Below, piece by piece: positions 1 through 6,331 of a stretch of 6,331 nucleotides of DNA. Every line of letters starts with the position of its first letter. Position 1 is the stretch's first letter. The notes under the pieces are model-generated. The model saw nothing but the letters and a program-made list of their open reading frames with translations. It did not search any database and was not told the DNA's origin. The position numbers and the translations under genes are program-made. Source of the DNA: Pseudomonadota bacterium (GTDB lineage: Bacteria > Pseudomonadota > Gammaproteobacteria > Burkholderiales > SG8-39); NCBI GenBank assembly GCA_003242425.1, contig QGUL01000114.1:1-6331 (forward strand). Reading direction: 5' to 3'.

Positions 1-4
1 AAAT

Positions 5-1141
5 TTAGTTCGGTTTTGTGGGGTCCGGGGTGGTATAAAGAGGCCGCATGAGGGTGTGCAGCGCGGCGAAGCGTTCGCGGACGGCCTGCAGCGCCTGCTT
101 GTCGTTGTAGAGATTGAGCGCGGCCTGCGCGAGATTCTCCGGCGTCACGTCGTCCTGCAGCAGTTCGGGCACCACCCAGTCGTCGCAGAGAATGTTCGGC
201 AACCCGACGTACTTCACACGCACCAGCCGCTTGGCGATGGCGAAGGAAAGCGGCGCCATGCGGTAGGCGATCACCATGGGACAGCGCAGCAGCGCCGCCT
301 CCAGCGTCACCGTGCCGCTCGCCGCGATGGCGAAATCGCTCGCCGCGAGCGCCTCCTGCGCGTGGCCGAACATCATGCGCACGGGCAGTTCGCCGTCATT
401 GTGCCGGTACAGCGCCTCCTCGAACAGCCGGTAGGTCTCGCGCGTGGCGCAGGGCACGAGGAACTGCACGTTGCCCAGCTTCTGCCGGATCAGCTTGGCC
501 GCCCCGATGAAGGGCTCGGCATGGTTGAGCACTTCCTGCTGCCGGCTGCCGGGCAGCAGCGTGACGATCGCGCCCTTGTTCGAAAGGCGCAGATACTCCA
601 GCAGCGCCTCGCGGTCGATGACTTCCGGGATTTCGTCGGCGAGCGGATGGCCGATGAAGGTCACCGGCACGCCGGCGTCCCGATAGATCTGCTCCTCGAA
701 GGGCAGCAGCACCAGCATGTGCGAGACGGCTTCGCGGATGGTCTTGATGCGTCCGGCGCGCCAGGCCCAGACCGTGGGGCTGACGAGATGCGCGGTGGTG
801 ATGCCGCGCCGCCTCAGCTGTTTCTCCAGGCCGAGGTTGAAGTCCGGGGAGTCGATACCGAGAAAGAGATGCGGCCGCCGCGCGGCGATGCGGCGCACGA
901 GCTCGCGCCGCAAGGCGACGAGGCCGGGCAGATGCTTCAGCACCTCCACCAGCCCGTGCACAGCCAGCCGTTCCTGCGGCACCCAGGAGTCGAAGCCCTG
1001 ACCGATCATCTTCGGCCCGCCGATGCCGAAGAACTCGGCCTGGGGATAGCGTTCCTTGAGCGCGGCGATGACGTGGCTGCCGAGCAGGTCGCCGGAAGCC
1101 TCGCCGGCGACCATCACGATACGAACCGGAGTCGCGTTCAT
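5..1141 (-). CDS. lpxB: Lipid-A-disaccharide synthase LpxB
   Basis: LpxB is the peripheral inner-membrane glycosyltransferase (GT19 family) that joins UDP-2,3-diacylglucosamine to lipid X, giving the lipid A disaccharide 1-phosphate and UDP. The 378-residue product is close to the E. coli length (about 382). Family motifs appear in order: GEASGD at residues 13-18, GIDSPDFN at 95-102, SPTVWAWR at 121-128, IGHPLADE at 163-170, LPGSRQQE at 196-203 (nucleotide-binding half), ASGTVTLEAAL at 274-284 and PMVIAYR at 288-294. The ATG start lies 23 bp after the lpxA stop and has GGGGA four bases upstream, a short but usable spacing. It is the last visible gene of the operon. One oddity is the end: after LHTLMR (361-366) the usual Ala-rich final helix is missing and a Pro/Thr-rich 12-residue tail follows, in locally AT-richer DNA. 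Identity is certain from the motifs; the C-terminus is questionable. Confidence 0.97.
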   Translation of the reverse strand: MNATPVRIVMVAGEASGDLLGSHVIAALKERYPQAEFFGIGGPKMIGQGFDSWVPQERLAVHGLVEVLKHLPGLVALRRELVRRIAARRPHLFLGIDSPDFNLGLEKQLRRRGITTAHLVSPTVWAWRAGRIKTIREAVSHMLVLLPFEEQIYRDAGVPVTFIGHPLADEIPEVIDREALLEYLRLSNKGAIVTLLPGSRQQEVLNHAEPFIGAAKLIRQKLGNVQFLVPCATRETYRLFEEALYRHNDGELPVRMMFGHAQEALAASDFAIAASGTVTLEAALLRCPMVIAYRMAPLSFAIAKRLVRVKYVGLPNILCDDWVVPELLQDDVTPENLAQAALNLYNDKQALQAVRERFAALHTLMRPLYTTPDPTKPN

Positions 1142-1145
1142 CGCT

Positions 1146-1150
1146 TCCCC
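1146..1150 (-). promoter_or_regulatory. Putative lpxB ribosome binding site
   Basis: GGGGA on the minus strand lies four bases before the lpxB ATG in the 23-bp lpxA-lpxB spacer. The spacing is slightly short, but it is the only candidate. Confidence 0.5.
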
Positions 1151-1164
1151 GCCGTTGCGGCCCG

Positions 1165-1935
1165 CTAGCGCAGGATGCCGCGCTTCGCCTCACGCAGGAA
1201 ATCGACCAGGATCTTCAGCTCCGGCCACTCGTCCTGCTGCTGCGCGAGCTGCTCGATCGCCTCGGTCAGCGTGAGGTTGCTGCGGTAGATCGTCTTGTAG
1301 GCGCGCCGCAACGCGGCGATCGCCTCGTTGCTGAAGCCGCGCCGCCGCAAGCCTTCGGTGTTGATGCCGTAGGTCTTGGCCGGATTGCCCGAGGCCATGA
1401 CATAGGGCGGCAGGTCCTGGAACAGGATGGTGCCCCCGCCGGTCATGGCATGCGCGCCGATCTTCACGAACTGGTGCACACCGGTCATGCCGCCGAGGAT
1501 CGCCCAGTCGCCCACGTGGCAATGCCCGGCGATCTGCGCGTTGCTGGCGAAAATGGTGTTGTTGCCGACCTGGCAATCGTGGGCGATGTGCACATAGCCC
1601 ATGATCCAGTTGTCGTTGCCGATGCGCGTCACGCCCGCGTCCTGCGCGGTGCCGGCGTTGATGGTGCAGTATTCGCGGATGGTGTTGCGATCGCCGATCT
1701 CGACGCGCGTGGGTTCGCCGCTGTACTTCTTGTCCTGCGGTTCGCCGCCGAGCGAGCAGAACTGGAAGATGCGGTTGTCGCGGCCGATGCGCAGATGGCC
1801 CTCCAGCACGACGTGCGGACCGACCCAGGTGTTGTCGCCGATCTCGACGTGCTCGCCGACGATGGTGTAGGCCCCGATGCTGACGTTGGCGCCGATTTTG
1901 GCTTTGGGATGAACGATGGCGGTGGGATGAATCAT
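1165..1935 (-). CDS. lpxA: Acyl-ACP--UDP-N-acetylglucosamine O-acyltransferase LpxA
   Basis: LpxA performs the first, reversible step of lipid A synthesis in the cytoplasm: transfer of an (R)-3-hydroxyacyl chain from ACP to the 3-OH of UDP-GlcNAc. Counting from [10 protein letters not shown] the protein has 256 residues (E. coli 262). Residues 1 to about 180 are left-handed beta-helix hexapeptide repeats ([24 protein letters not shown]). The catalytic His is H119 in HIAHD; H154 in VHQF and the [10 protein letters not shown] loop (67-76) are conserved. The C-terminal helical domain (from about 190) includes GLRRRGF and the terminal KRGILR. G167 matches the E. coli G173 hydrocarbon-ruler position, which is known to admit C14 chains. 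Where E. coli has TIHRGTVQ, this protein has TINAGTAQ (91-98). The start is ambiguous: ATG at 1935 gives the conserved N-terminus but lacks a clear Shine-Dalgarno, while ATG at 1962 overlaps the fabZ stop as TGATG and adds nine residues (MPTDEPRTN). I chose 1935 on family grounds. Confidence 0.96.
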   Translation of the reverse strand: MIHPTAIVHPKAKIGANVSIGAYTIVGEHVEIGDNTWVGPHVVLEGHLRIGRDNRIFQFCSLGGEPQDKKYSGEPTRVEIGDRNTIREYCTINAGTAQDAGVTRIGNDNWIMGYVHIAHDCQVGNNTIFASNAQIAGHCHVGDWAILGGMTGVHQFVKIGAHAMTGGGTILFQDLPPYVMASGNPAKTYGINTEGLRRRGFSNEAIAALRRAYKTIYRSNLTLTEAIEQLAQQQDEWPELKILVDFLREAKRGILR

Positions 1936-1961
1936 GTTCGTGCGCGGCTCGTCGGTCGGCA

Positions 1962-2405
1962 TCAACCCTCACGCATGGTGCACATCATCTTCGCTTCCGC
2001 GGCGAGCTTGCCGTCGACGGTCGCCTCCGCCTCGAACGTCCACACGTTCTTGATGGTGCGCACCGGGCGCGCGGTGATGCGGAGCTGATCGCCGGGCGTC
2101 ACCGGGCTCTTGAAGCGCGCCTCGTCGATGCCGAGGAAATACACCAGCGAGTTTTCGCTCGGCACGCGGCCGGCGGTCTTGAACGCGAGGATCGCGGCAG
2201 CCTGCGCCATCGCCTCGATGATCAGCACGCCGGGCATGATCGGCAGTTTGGGGAAATGGCCGGGAAAGAACGGCTCGTTGAAGGTGACGTTCTTGACGGC
2301 GACGATGCGCTCGCCGGGCACGCATTCCAGTACCCGGTCCACCAGCAGGAAGGGATAGCGGTGGGGAAGGTACTGCTGAATTTCGTTGATATCCATGCTG
2401 CTCAT
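1962..2405 (-). CDS. fabZ: 3-hydroxyacyl-[acyl-carrier-protein] dehydratase FabZ
   Basis: FabZ is the soluble hot-dog-fold dehydratase of type II fatty-acid synthesis. It converts (R)-3-hydroxyacyl-ACP to trans-2-enoyl-ACP and competes with LpxA and LpxD for the same substrate, so its place between them is biologically sensible. The 147-residue product has typical length (E. coli 151). Near the N-terminus it carries the family segment [14 protein letters not shown] (12-25). The catalytic His is H50 in PGHFP and the catalytic Glu is E64 in LIIEAMAQ, with PIMPGV between them. The ATG at 2405 overlaps the lpxD stop as ATGA and has GGAG eight bases upstream, which favours it over the second ATG at 2396 (MDINEIQQ). 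Its TGA stop shares one base with a possible lpxA ATG at 1962. The same reading frame stays open upstream to 3074, but that part is a shadow inside lpxD, rich in Arg and without family similarity. Confidence 0.97.
   Translation of the reverse strand: MSSMDINEIQQYLPHRYPFLLVDRVLECVPGERIVAVKNVTFNEPFFPGHFPKLPIMPGVLIIEAMAQAAAILAFKTAGRVPSENSLVYFLGIDEARFKSPVTPGDQLRITARPVRTIKNVWTFEAEATVDGKLAAEAKMMCTMREG
1966..1970 (-). promoter_or_regulatory. Possible lpxA ribosome binding site
   Basis: GAGGG on the minus strand, within the last fabZ codons, is only three bases from the ATG at 1962 and 30 bases from the family-conserved ATG at 1935. It is a good match to the anti-Shine-Dalgarno, but at poor spacing for either start. 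Confidence 0.4.
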
Positions 2406-3442
2406 TCTTCGTTCTCCGTGCCCGTCTTGCCGCGACCCGAGCGGCGTACGCGCTCGTACAGCTTGTCCAGTCCGCGCAGCAGCGCAACGGTACGCCGCCA
2501 TTCGCGCGCCGGCGTCGCGGGAATCACGCTCAGATACATGCCCGGTTCCTCGATGGAACGGGTCACCCAGGTGCCGCCGGAGATGACGACCCGGTCGGCG
2601 ATGTGCAGGTGGCCACCGATCATCGCGGCGCCACCGATCATGCAATGTCGTCCGATCGTCGTGCTGCCGGCGATGCCGGCGCAGCCGGCGATGGCCGTGT
2701 GCGCGCCGATGCGGCAGTTGTGACCGATCTGGATCTGGTTGTCGAGTTTGACGCCCTCCTCGATCACCGTGTCGTCGAGCGCGCCGCGGTCGATGGTGGT
2801 GTTGGCGCCGATTTCCACGTCGTCGCCGATGACGACGCGCCCGATCTGCGGAATCTTCAGCCAGCGGCCCTGCTGCTGGGCGAAACCGAAACCGTCGGCG
2901 CCGATCACCGCGCCGGAATGGATGATCGCCCGGCGCCCGATCACGCAATCGGCGTAGATTGTCACGCGCGGATAGAGCCGGCTGCCCTCCCCGATGGTGC
3001 TGCGCGCGCCGACAATGCAGCCGGCGCCGACCGCCACGCCCGGGCCGATGTTCGCGCCCGCCTCGATCACGCAACCGGGACCGATGTGCGCCGTCGGGTC
3101 GATGAAGGCGCTGGCATCGATGACCGCGCTCGGATGCACGCCCGGCTGCACCGGCGCGGGCGGATTGAGCAGCCGCGAAACCTGGGCGAAATAGAGATAA
3201 GGATCGGCGCAGACGATGCGCGGCAGCGTGGTGGCGTCGCGCTCTTCCGCGCTCACGATCACCGCGCCGGCGCGCGTGGCCTGCAGTTCCTCGCGGTATC
3301 TGCCCTGTGCGAAGAAGCTGATGTGCTCGGGACCGGCGCTCTTCAGGGTCGCCACCTGCGAGACCCGCGTTTCCGGGTCGCCCACCACTTCGCCGCCGAG
3401 CTGCGCGGCGATGTCCGCCAGCCGCACGCTACGCGCTTGCAT
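2402..3442 (-). CDS. lpxD: UDP-3-O-acylglucosamine N-acyltransferase LpxD
   Basis: LpxD carries out the third lipid A step: N-acylation of UDP-3-O-acylglucosamine with a second (R)-3-hydroxyacyl chain from ACP, in the cytoplasm as a trimer. The 346-residue product compares with 341 in E. coli. Residues 1 to about 100 form the N-terminal uridine-binding domain, with ISFFAQGRY at 41-49 matching the E. coli F43/Y49 region. Residues about 101-295 are a left-handed beta-helix of hexapeptide repeats ([42 protein letters not shown]). The catalytic His is H241 in QIGHN; H278 in IGGHLHI matches E. coli H276. A C-terminal helix (about 311-334), the ACP-binding region in the family, ends in a charged tail. 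W292 falls where E. coli has M290, the acyl-length residue. The ATG start is eight bases after the skp stop, with AAGG six bases upstream; translational coupling with both neighbours is likely. Confidence 0.97.
   Translation of the reverse strand: MQARSVRLADIAAQLGGEVVGDPETRVSQVATLKSAGPEHISFFAQGRYREELQATRAGAVIVSAEERDATTLPRIVCADPYLYFAQVSRLLNPPAPVQPGVHPSAVIDASAFIDPTAHIGPGCVIEAGANIGPGVAVGAGCIVGARSTIGEGSRLYPRVTIYADCVIGRRAIIHSGAVIGADGFGFAQQQGRWLKIPQIGRVVIGDDVEIGANTTIDRGALDDTVIEEGVKLDNQIQIGHNCRIGAHTAIAGCAGIAGSTTIGRHCMIGGAAMIGGHLHIADRVVISGGTWVTRSIEEPGMYLSVIPATPAREWRRTVALLRGLDKLYERVRRSGRGKTGTENEE
2414..2417 (-). promoter_or_regulatory. fabZ ribosome binding site
   Basis: GGAG on the minus strand lies inside the 3' end of lpxD, eight bases before the ATG at 2405. 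This spacing decides the fabZ start in favour of the ATGA overlap rather than the internal ATG at 2396. Confidence 0.65.
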
Positions 3443-3448
3443 GGGCAG

Positions 3449-3453
3449 CCTTA
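3449..3453 (-). promoter_or_regulatory. lpxD ribosome binding site fused to the skp stop codon
   Basis: The minus-strand TAAGG contains the skp TAA stop and the AAGG Shine-Dalgarno for lpxD, six bases before its ATG. A ribosome terminating skp would sit on the lpxD initiation site, so the two are probably translationally coupled. Confidence 0.65.
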
Positions 3454-3984
3454 TTTGGCGGGCTTGCTGTCGGCAGGTTTGCCGTCATCCAGCGCCTTGA
3501 TCACTTTGTCGGTGATGTCGATGCGCGGACTCACGTACACCGCTTCCTGGAAGATGATGTCGAATTTCTCCGCCTCGGCGATCTGCTTCACCGCGCGGTT
3601 GGCGCGCTCGAGAATCCCGGCCAGCTCCTCGTTGCGGCGCGCATTGAGATCCTCGCGGAACTCGCGCTGCTTGCGCTGGAATTCGCGGCTCGCTTCGGCC
3701 AGCTCGCGCTCGCGCTTGCTGCGCTCGCTGTCCGGCATGGTCATGGCGTTGCGCTCGAGCGATTCCTGCAGCTTCTTGATGCTCTCCGCCATGCGCTGCA
3801 GTTCCTGATCGCGCTTGCTGAATTCCGCTTCGATGCGCTTTTGCGCACGTTGGGCGGGAACCGCATCGCGCAAGATGCGGTCGAGGTTGACGAAGCCGAT
3901 CTTTGCGCCTTCCTGGGCGAAGCTCGGGAAAACCAACAGCAGCATCGGCCACAGGGCCAGCCAGCGGAATGTCGTTAACGTCAT
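3451..3984 (-). CDS. skp: Periplasmic chaperone Skp (OmpH family)
   Basis: Skp is a trimeric, tentacle-shaped periplasmic chaperone that holds unfolded outer-membrane proteins after Sec export and passes them towards BamA, which fits its position directly after bamA. The 177-residue product (E. coli 161) starts with a signal peptide: a hydrophobic stretch at about residues 8-20 and probable cleavage after SFA at residue 23, before QEG. The mature N-terminus has the family strand KIGFVNLDRIL (28-38). Residues about 42-145 are Lys/Glu/Arg/Gln-rich and predicted coiled coil, forming the tentacles. The closing core strand and helix read FDIIFQEAVYV (142-152) and DITDKVIKALDDG (156-168). A short Lys/Pro tail follows. 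The ATG has AGGA eight bases upstream and lies 30 bp after the bamA stop, the largest gap in the window. Skp primary sequence is poorly conserved, so the call rests on signal peptide, coiled coil, end motifs and context, which all agree. Confidence 0.95.
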   Translation of the reverse strand: MTLTTFRWLALWPMLLLVFPSFAQEGAKIGFVNLDRILRDAVPAQRAQKRIEAEFSKRDQELQRMAESIKKLQESLERNAMTMPDSERSKRERELAEASREFQRKQREFREDLNARRNEELAGILERANRAVKQIAEAEKFDIIFQEAVYVSPRIDITDKVIKALDDGKPADSKPAK

Positions 3985-3992
3985 GTCTGAAA

Positions 3993-3996
3993 TCCT
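3993..3996 (-). promoter_or_regulatory. skp ribosome binding site
   Basis: AGGA on the minus strand lies eight bases before the skp ATG inside the 30-bp bamA-skp spacer. It supports the chosen start, which also gives a well-formed signal peptide. Confidence 0.65.
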
Positions 3997-4014
3997 GTAA
4001 TGGATATGGCGTCC

Positions 4015-6297
4015 CTAAAACGCGTGTCCGAACGTGAACTGGAACTTCTGCACGTCGTCGCCAGGCTGCTCGTTGAGCGGGTAGGCGATGATGAGCTGCA
4101 GCGGACCGAAGGGCGAATTCCACGACACGAACCCGCCCGTAGAATACCGCAACTTCAAGTCGCTCAAGGTATTACCCTTGCCGGTGTCCCAGACCTGGCC
4201 GGCATCGAAGAATACCCCCATCCGCACCGAACGGTCTTGACGCATGCCCGGCATCGGGAACAGCAGCTCGGCGTTGCCCACGACTTTGCGTGAGCCGCCC
4301 AGCACGCCGTCGGCGTCGCGCGGACCGAGCGATCCCTGTTCGAACCCACGGACAGAATTCGGTCCGCCGCCGAAGAAGGCCTTGAAGAACGGCAGTTCGC
4401 CGCCGCCGTAGCCCGCGGCGTAGCCCGCCTCGCCCTTGAGCTTCAGGGTGAGGTCGCGCGACAGCGGGAAATACCAGCTCAGCTCGTAGTTGATCTTGTA
4501 GTACTGCAGGTCCGCCGCGGGCAACCCCGATTCGATGTAGGCGCGCTGATACGTCCCGGAGGTGGTCCAGAACGCGCTGTCGCGGCGGTCGCGCGACCAG
4601 CCGATGGTGCCGATGAGGCCCAGCGTCTTGTCGCCTTCGGTGTCGACGAAATCCTTGAACCGGTCCGGGCTGTCGTCGAACAGCTCGATTTCGGTCTGTT
4701 CCACCGCCAGGCCGAAATGGATGCGGTCGAATTCGGTGATCGGCACCCCGGCGCGCAGGCCGACGCCCATGGTATCGGTCGCGTAACGTCCGAAGCTCAG
4801 GCGCCGGCGCGGGTCGTAGCGGCGCGCATAGATGTCGAAACCGCCGCTGACGCCGTCCACCGTGAGATACGGGTTGGTGAACGACAGGCCGATGTTGCGG
4901 TTGATCTTGCTGGTGTTCAGGTTGATCTCCACCGCGTTGCCGGTGCCGAACAGGTTCTGCTGCGAGACCGAACCCTGCAGCACCAGGCCGTCGGCGCTCG
5001 AGAAGCCGGCACCCAGCATCAGCGCGCCGGTGGGTTTCTCGACCACGCTGTAGGTCACGTCCACCTGATCGGTCGTGCCGGCTACCGGATGGGTATCGAC
5101 GTTGACCTCGGTGAAGTAATCGAGCCGGTCGATGCGCTGGCGTGAAAGCTGCAGTTTCTGGGCGTCGTAGTAAGCGCCTTCAAGCTGCCGCATCTCGCGG
5201 CGGATCACCTCGTCACGGGTGCGGGTGTTGCCCGCCACCTCGATGCGCCGAACGTACACCCGCCGGCCCGGGTCGATCATGATGTTGAAGGCGACCGTGC
5301 GGTCTTCCTTGTTGACGTCCGGCACCGCGTTGGCGTTGGCAAAGGCATAGCCGTCGTTGCCGAGACGGTCGGTGATCGCCTTGGTGGTGTCCGTCAGCTT
5401 CTTGCGCGAGAAGGTTTCGCCGGGCTTGATCTGGACGAGCTTTTCCAGCTCCTCCTTCGGCACGACGAAATCGCCCGAGAGCGTGACGTCGCGGACCGTG
5501 TACTTCTCGCCCTCGGAAATGTTGACCGTGATGTAGATGTGCCGCTTGTCGGGCGTGATCGACACCTGCGTCGATTCGATGTTGAAGTCGAGGTAGCCGC
5601 GATCGAGATAGAAGGAACGCAGCGTCTCGAGGTCGGCGGAGAGTTTCTGCCGCGAATACTGGTCGTTCTTGGTGTACCAGGTGAACCAGCCCGGCGTCGT
5701 GAGCACGAACAGATCGAGCAGCGCGTCCTCGGTGAAGGCGCGGTTGCCGACGATGTTGATGCGCGCGATCTTCGCCACCTCGCCTTCGTCGACGCTGAAG
5801 TTGATGGCGACGCGGTTGCGGTCGAGCGGCGTGACTGTGGTCTGGATGTTGACGCCGTAGCGGCCGCGCGTCAGGTACTGGCGCTTGATCTCCTGCTCGG
5901 CCTTTTCGATCACCGCCCGGTCGAAAATGCGGCCTTCGGCGATGTTGTTCTCGCGCAGGGCGAGTTTGACGTCCTCCGGCGAGAATTCCTTCATGCCGCT
6001 GAAATCGATCTGCGCGATCGCGGGGCGCTCCTCCACCACCACCACGAGCACTTCGCCGTCGATTTCGATGCGCACATCCTTGAAGAAGCCGGTGCCGAAC
6101 AGCACGCGAATCGCCTCGCGGGCCTTGTCTTCGGTCATCGTCTCCCCGACTCTCACGGGGAGGTAACTGAAGACCGTACCGGCTTCGATGCGCTGTATCC
6201 CCTCCACCCGGATGTCGCGCTTGGCGAGCGGTTCGAATGCGTACGCGGCATGCGCGAACAGGGCACCCACCAGTGCCGCAGCGAGTTTTTTTCTCAT
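4015..6297 (-). CDS. bamA: Outer membrane protein assembly factor BamA
   Basis: BamA is the essential Omp85-family core of the BAM complex, which folds and inserts beta-barrel proteins into the outer membrane. The 760-residue product (E. coli 810) begins with a signal peptide: MRKK, a hydrophobic core, and probable cleavage after AYA at residue 20. Five POTRA domains follow at roughly 21-92, 93-172, 173-264, 265-344 and 345-421, the last opening with [26 protein letters not shown] wording. The 16-strand barrel covers about 422-760. The hallmark L6 motif VRGF is at 649-652 (positions 4342-4353), after FFGGGPNS. The last strand ends in FQFTFGHAF, a C-terminal beta-signal with a terminal aromatic residue. 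The shorter length seems to reflect compact extracellular loops. No in-frame start exists upstream in the visible sequence; GAGGA lies 13 bases before the ATG, a rather long spacing. It follows the putative rseP and precedes skp in the expected order. Confidence 0.98.
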   Translation of the reverse strand: MRKKLAAALVGALFAHAAYAFEPLAKRDIRVEGIQRIEAGTVFSYLPVRVGETMTEDKAREAIRVLFGTGFFKDVRIEIDGEVLVVVVEERPAIAQIDFSGMKEFSPEDVKLALRENNIAEGRIFDRAVIEKAEQEIKRQYLTRGRYGVNIQTTVTPLDRNRVAINFSVDEGEVAKIARINIVGNRAFTEDALLDLFVLTTPGWFTWYTKNDQYSRQKLSADLETLRSFYLDRGYLDFNIESTQVSITPDKRHIYITVNISEGEKYTVRDVTLSGDFVVPKEELEKLVQIKPGETFSRKKLTDTTKAITDRLGNDGYAFANANAVPDVNKEDRTVAFNIMIDPGRRVYVRRIEVAGNTRTRDEVIRREMRQLEGAYYDAQKLQLSRQRIDRLDYFTEVNVDTHPVAGTTDQVDVTYSVVEKPTGALMLGAGFSSADGLVLQGSVSQQNLFGTGNAVEINLNTSKINRNIGLSFTNPYLTVDGVSGGFDIYARRYDPRRRLSFGRYATDTMGVGLRAGVPITEFDRIHFGLAVEQTEIELFDDSPDRFKDFVDTEGDKTLGLIGTIGWSRDRRDSAFWTTSGTYQRAYIESGLPAADLQYYKINYELSWYFPLSRDLTLKLKGEAGYAAGYGGGELPFFKAFFGGGPNSVRGFEQGSLGPRDADGVLGGSRKVVGNAELLFPMPGMRQDRSVRMGVFFDAGQVWDTGKGNTLSDLKLRYSTGGFVSWNSPFGPLQLIIAYPLNEQPGDDVQKFQFTFGHAF

Positions 6298-6310
6298 GTT
6301 GAGGCGGTGT

Positions 6311-6315
6311 TCCTC
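6311..6315 (-). promoter_or_regulatory. Putative bamA ribosome binding site
   Basis: GAGGA on the minus strand lies 13 bases upstream of the bamA ATG, just after the stop codon of the preceding gene. It is the only purine-rich Shine-Dalgarno-like match visible there, but the spacing exceeds the usual 5-9 bases. Confidence 0.4.
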
Positions 6316-6316
6316 G

Positions 6317-6331
6317 TCAGCCGGTGAGCAG
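6317..6331 (-). CDS. 3' end of an upstream gene, probably rseP (partial)
   Basis: Only five codons are visible, reading L-L-T-G and a TGA stop at 6319-6317. The gene ends 19 bp before bamA. In most proteobacteria rseP (the site-2 protease that cleaves RseA in the sigma-E envelope stress response) lies directly upstream of bamA, and many RseP proteins end in a short segment of the NDxxRL type, compatible with an LLTG ending. The identity is inferred from gene order; four residues cannot establish it. Confidence 0.4.
   Translation of the reverse strand: MLTG

Larger units (their letters stand above)
5..6331 (-). other. Envelope biogenesis operon (rseP?)-bamA-skp-lpxD-fabZ-lpxA-lpxB
   Basis: All genes run in one direction, with gaps of 19, 30, 8, -4, -1 or 26 (depending on the lpxA start), and 23 bp. 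No stem-loop followed by a T-run and no convincing promoter interrupts them. The order matches the conserved proteobacterial cluster. Co-transcription is inferred from this packing; a promoter, if sigma-E dependent as in E. coli, would lie upstream of the window or inside rseP. The continuation after lpxB (dnaE or rnhB in many relatives) is outside the window. Confidence 0.85.

Noticed and set aside
15..39. Possible antisense promoter (TTGTGG and TATAAA on the plus strand)
   Set aside because: The spacing is only about 13 bases and the first box is poor. TATAAA arises in the odd AT-richer lpxB tail, and nothing credible lies downstream on that strand.
1151..1161. Small hairpin GCCG-CAA-CGGC in the lpxA-lpxB spacer
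   Set aside because: A 4-bp stem with no T-run is too weak for a terminator and is expected by chance at this G+C content.
56..1168. Open reading frame of 370 codons on the plus strand opposite lpxB
   Set aside because: The product is His/Arg/Ala/Gly-rich without domains, and the opposite strand encodes LpxB with all its motifs. It is a G+C-rich shadow.
1450..2088. Open reading frame of 212 codons on the plus strand opposite lpxA and the fabZ end
   Set aside because: It is an Ala/Asp/Val-rich antisense image of hexapeptide repeats, with no support as a gene.
2406..3074. Upstream extension of the fabZ reading frame into lpxD, as a longer fusion protein
   Set aside because: The extension is an Arg/Gly/His-rich shadow of lpxD, and FabZ has a proper ATG with GGAG at 2405 and normal family length.
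2603..3808. Open reading frame of 401 codons on the plus strand opposite lpxD and skp, with a repetitive Asp/Ala/Val-rich product
   Set aside because: Its periodic look is the antisense image of the LpxD hexapeptide repeats in G+C-rich codons. It has no family motifs and runs across two genes that are clearly real on the other strand.
6280..6316. GGAAC upstream of bamA as a sigma-E -35 element
   Set aside because: It sits next to the start codon, so a -10 element would fall inside the bamA coding region, and no proper -10 is visible. A sigma-E promoter would be expected further upstream, outside the window.
5539..6327. Open reading frame of 262 codons on the plus strand opposite the POTRA part of bamA
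   Set aside because: Its low-complexity Asp/Val/Glu/Arg composition follows from antisense reading of bamA; there is no recognizable motif.

Overview
The window is one tightly packed block of genes, all on the minus strand. It carries the classic outer-membrane and lipid A biogenesis cluster of Gram-negative bacteria. In transcription order (right to left) it holds the last codons of an upstream gene (probably rseP), then bamA, skp/ompH, lpxD, fabZ, lpxA and lpxB. The high G+C content (about 60-65 % by eye) and the BamA and LpxA wording suggest a betaproteobacterium, perhaps near the Rhodocyclales/Nitrosomonadales. Examples are the BamA N-terminus with [11 protein letters not shown] and [11 protein letters not shown], and LpxA beginning [10 protein letters not shown]. 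This placement rests on memory of family members, not on a search.

Layout: 6317-6331 is the tail of the upstream gene. bamA (6297-4015) encodes the outer-membrane protein insertase. skp (3984-3451) encodes the periplasmic chaperone that delivers unfolded outer-membrane proteins to it. lpxD (3442-2402), fabZ (2405-1962), lpxA (1935 or 1962 down to 1165) and lpxB (1141-5) encode lipid A enzymes plus the fatty-acid dehydratase that competes for the same 3-hydroxyacyl-ACP pool. Gaps are at most 30 bp. lpxD/fabZ overlap as ATGA, fabZ/lpxA touch as TGATG, and the skp stop codon is part of the lpxD ribosome binding site. No stretch without a gene exceeds 30 bp. I see no internal terminator, RNA gene, mobile element, repeat array or CRISPR.

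Together the genes supply the two halves of outer-membrane construction: protein insertion (BamA, Skp) and the acylation and disaccharide steps of lipid A (LpxA, LpxD, LpxB). FabZ sits at the branch between phospholipid and lipid A acyl chains.

I found no undescribed system here. The points worth a second look are details: a bulky Trp at the likely acyl-ruler position of LpxD against a Gly at the LpxA ruler, an atypical and locally AT-richer C-terminus of LpxB at the window edge, and an ambiguous lpxA start. The long plus-strand reading frames opposite these genes look like G+C-rich shadows.
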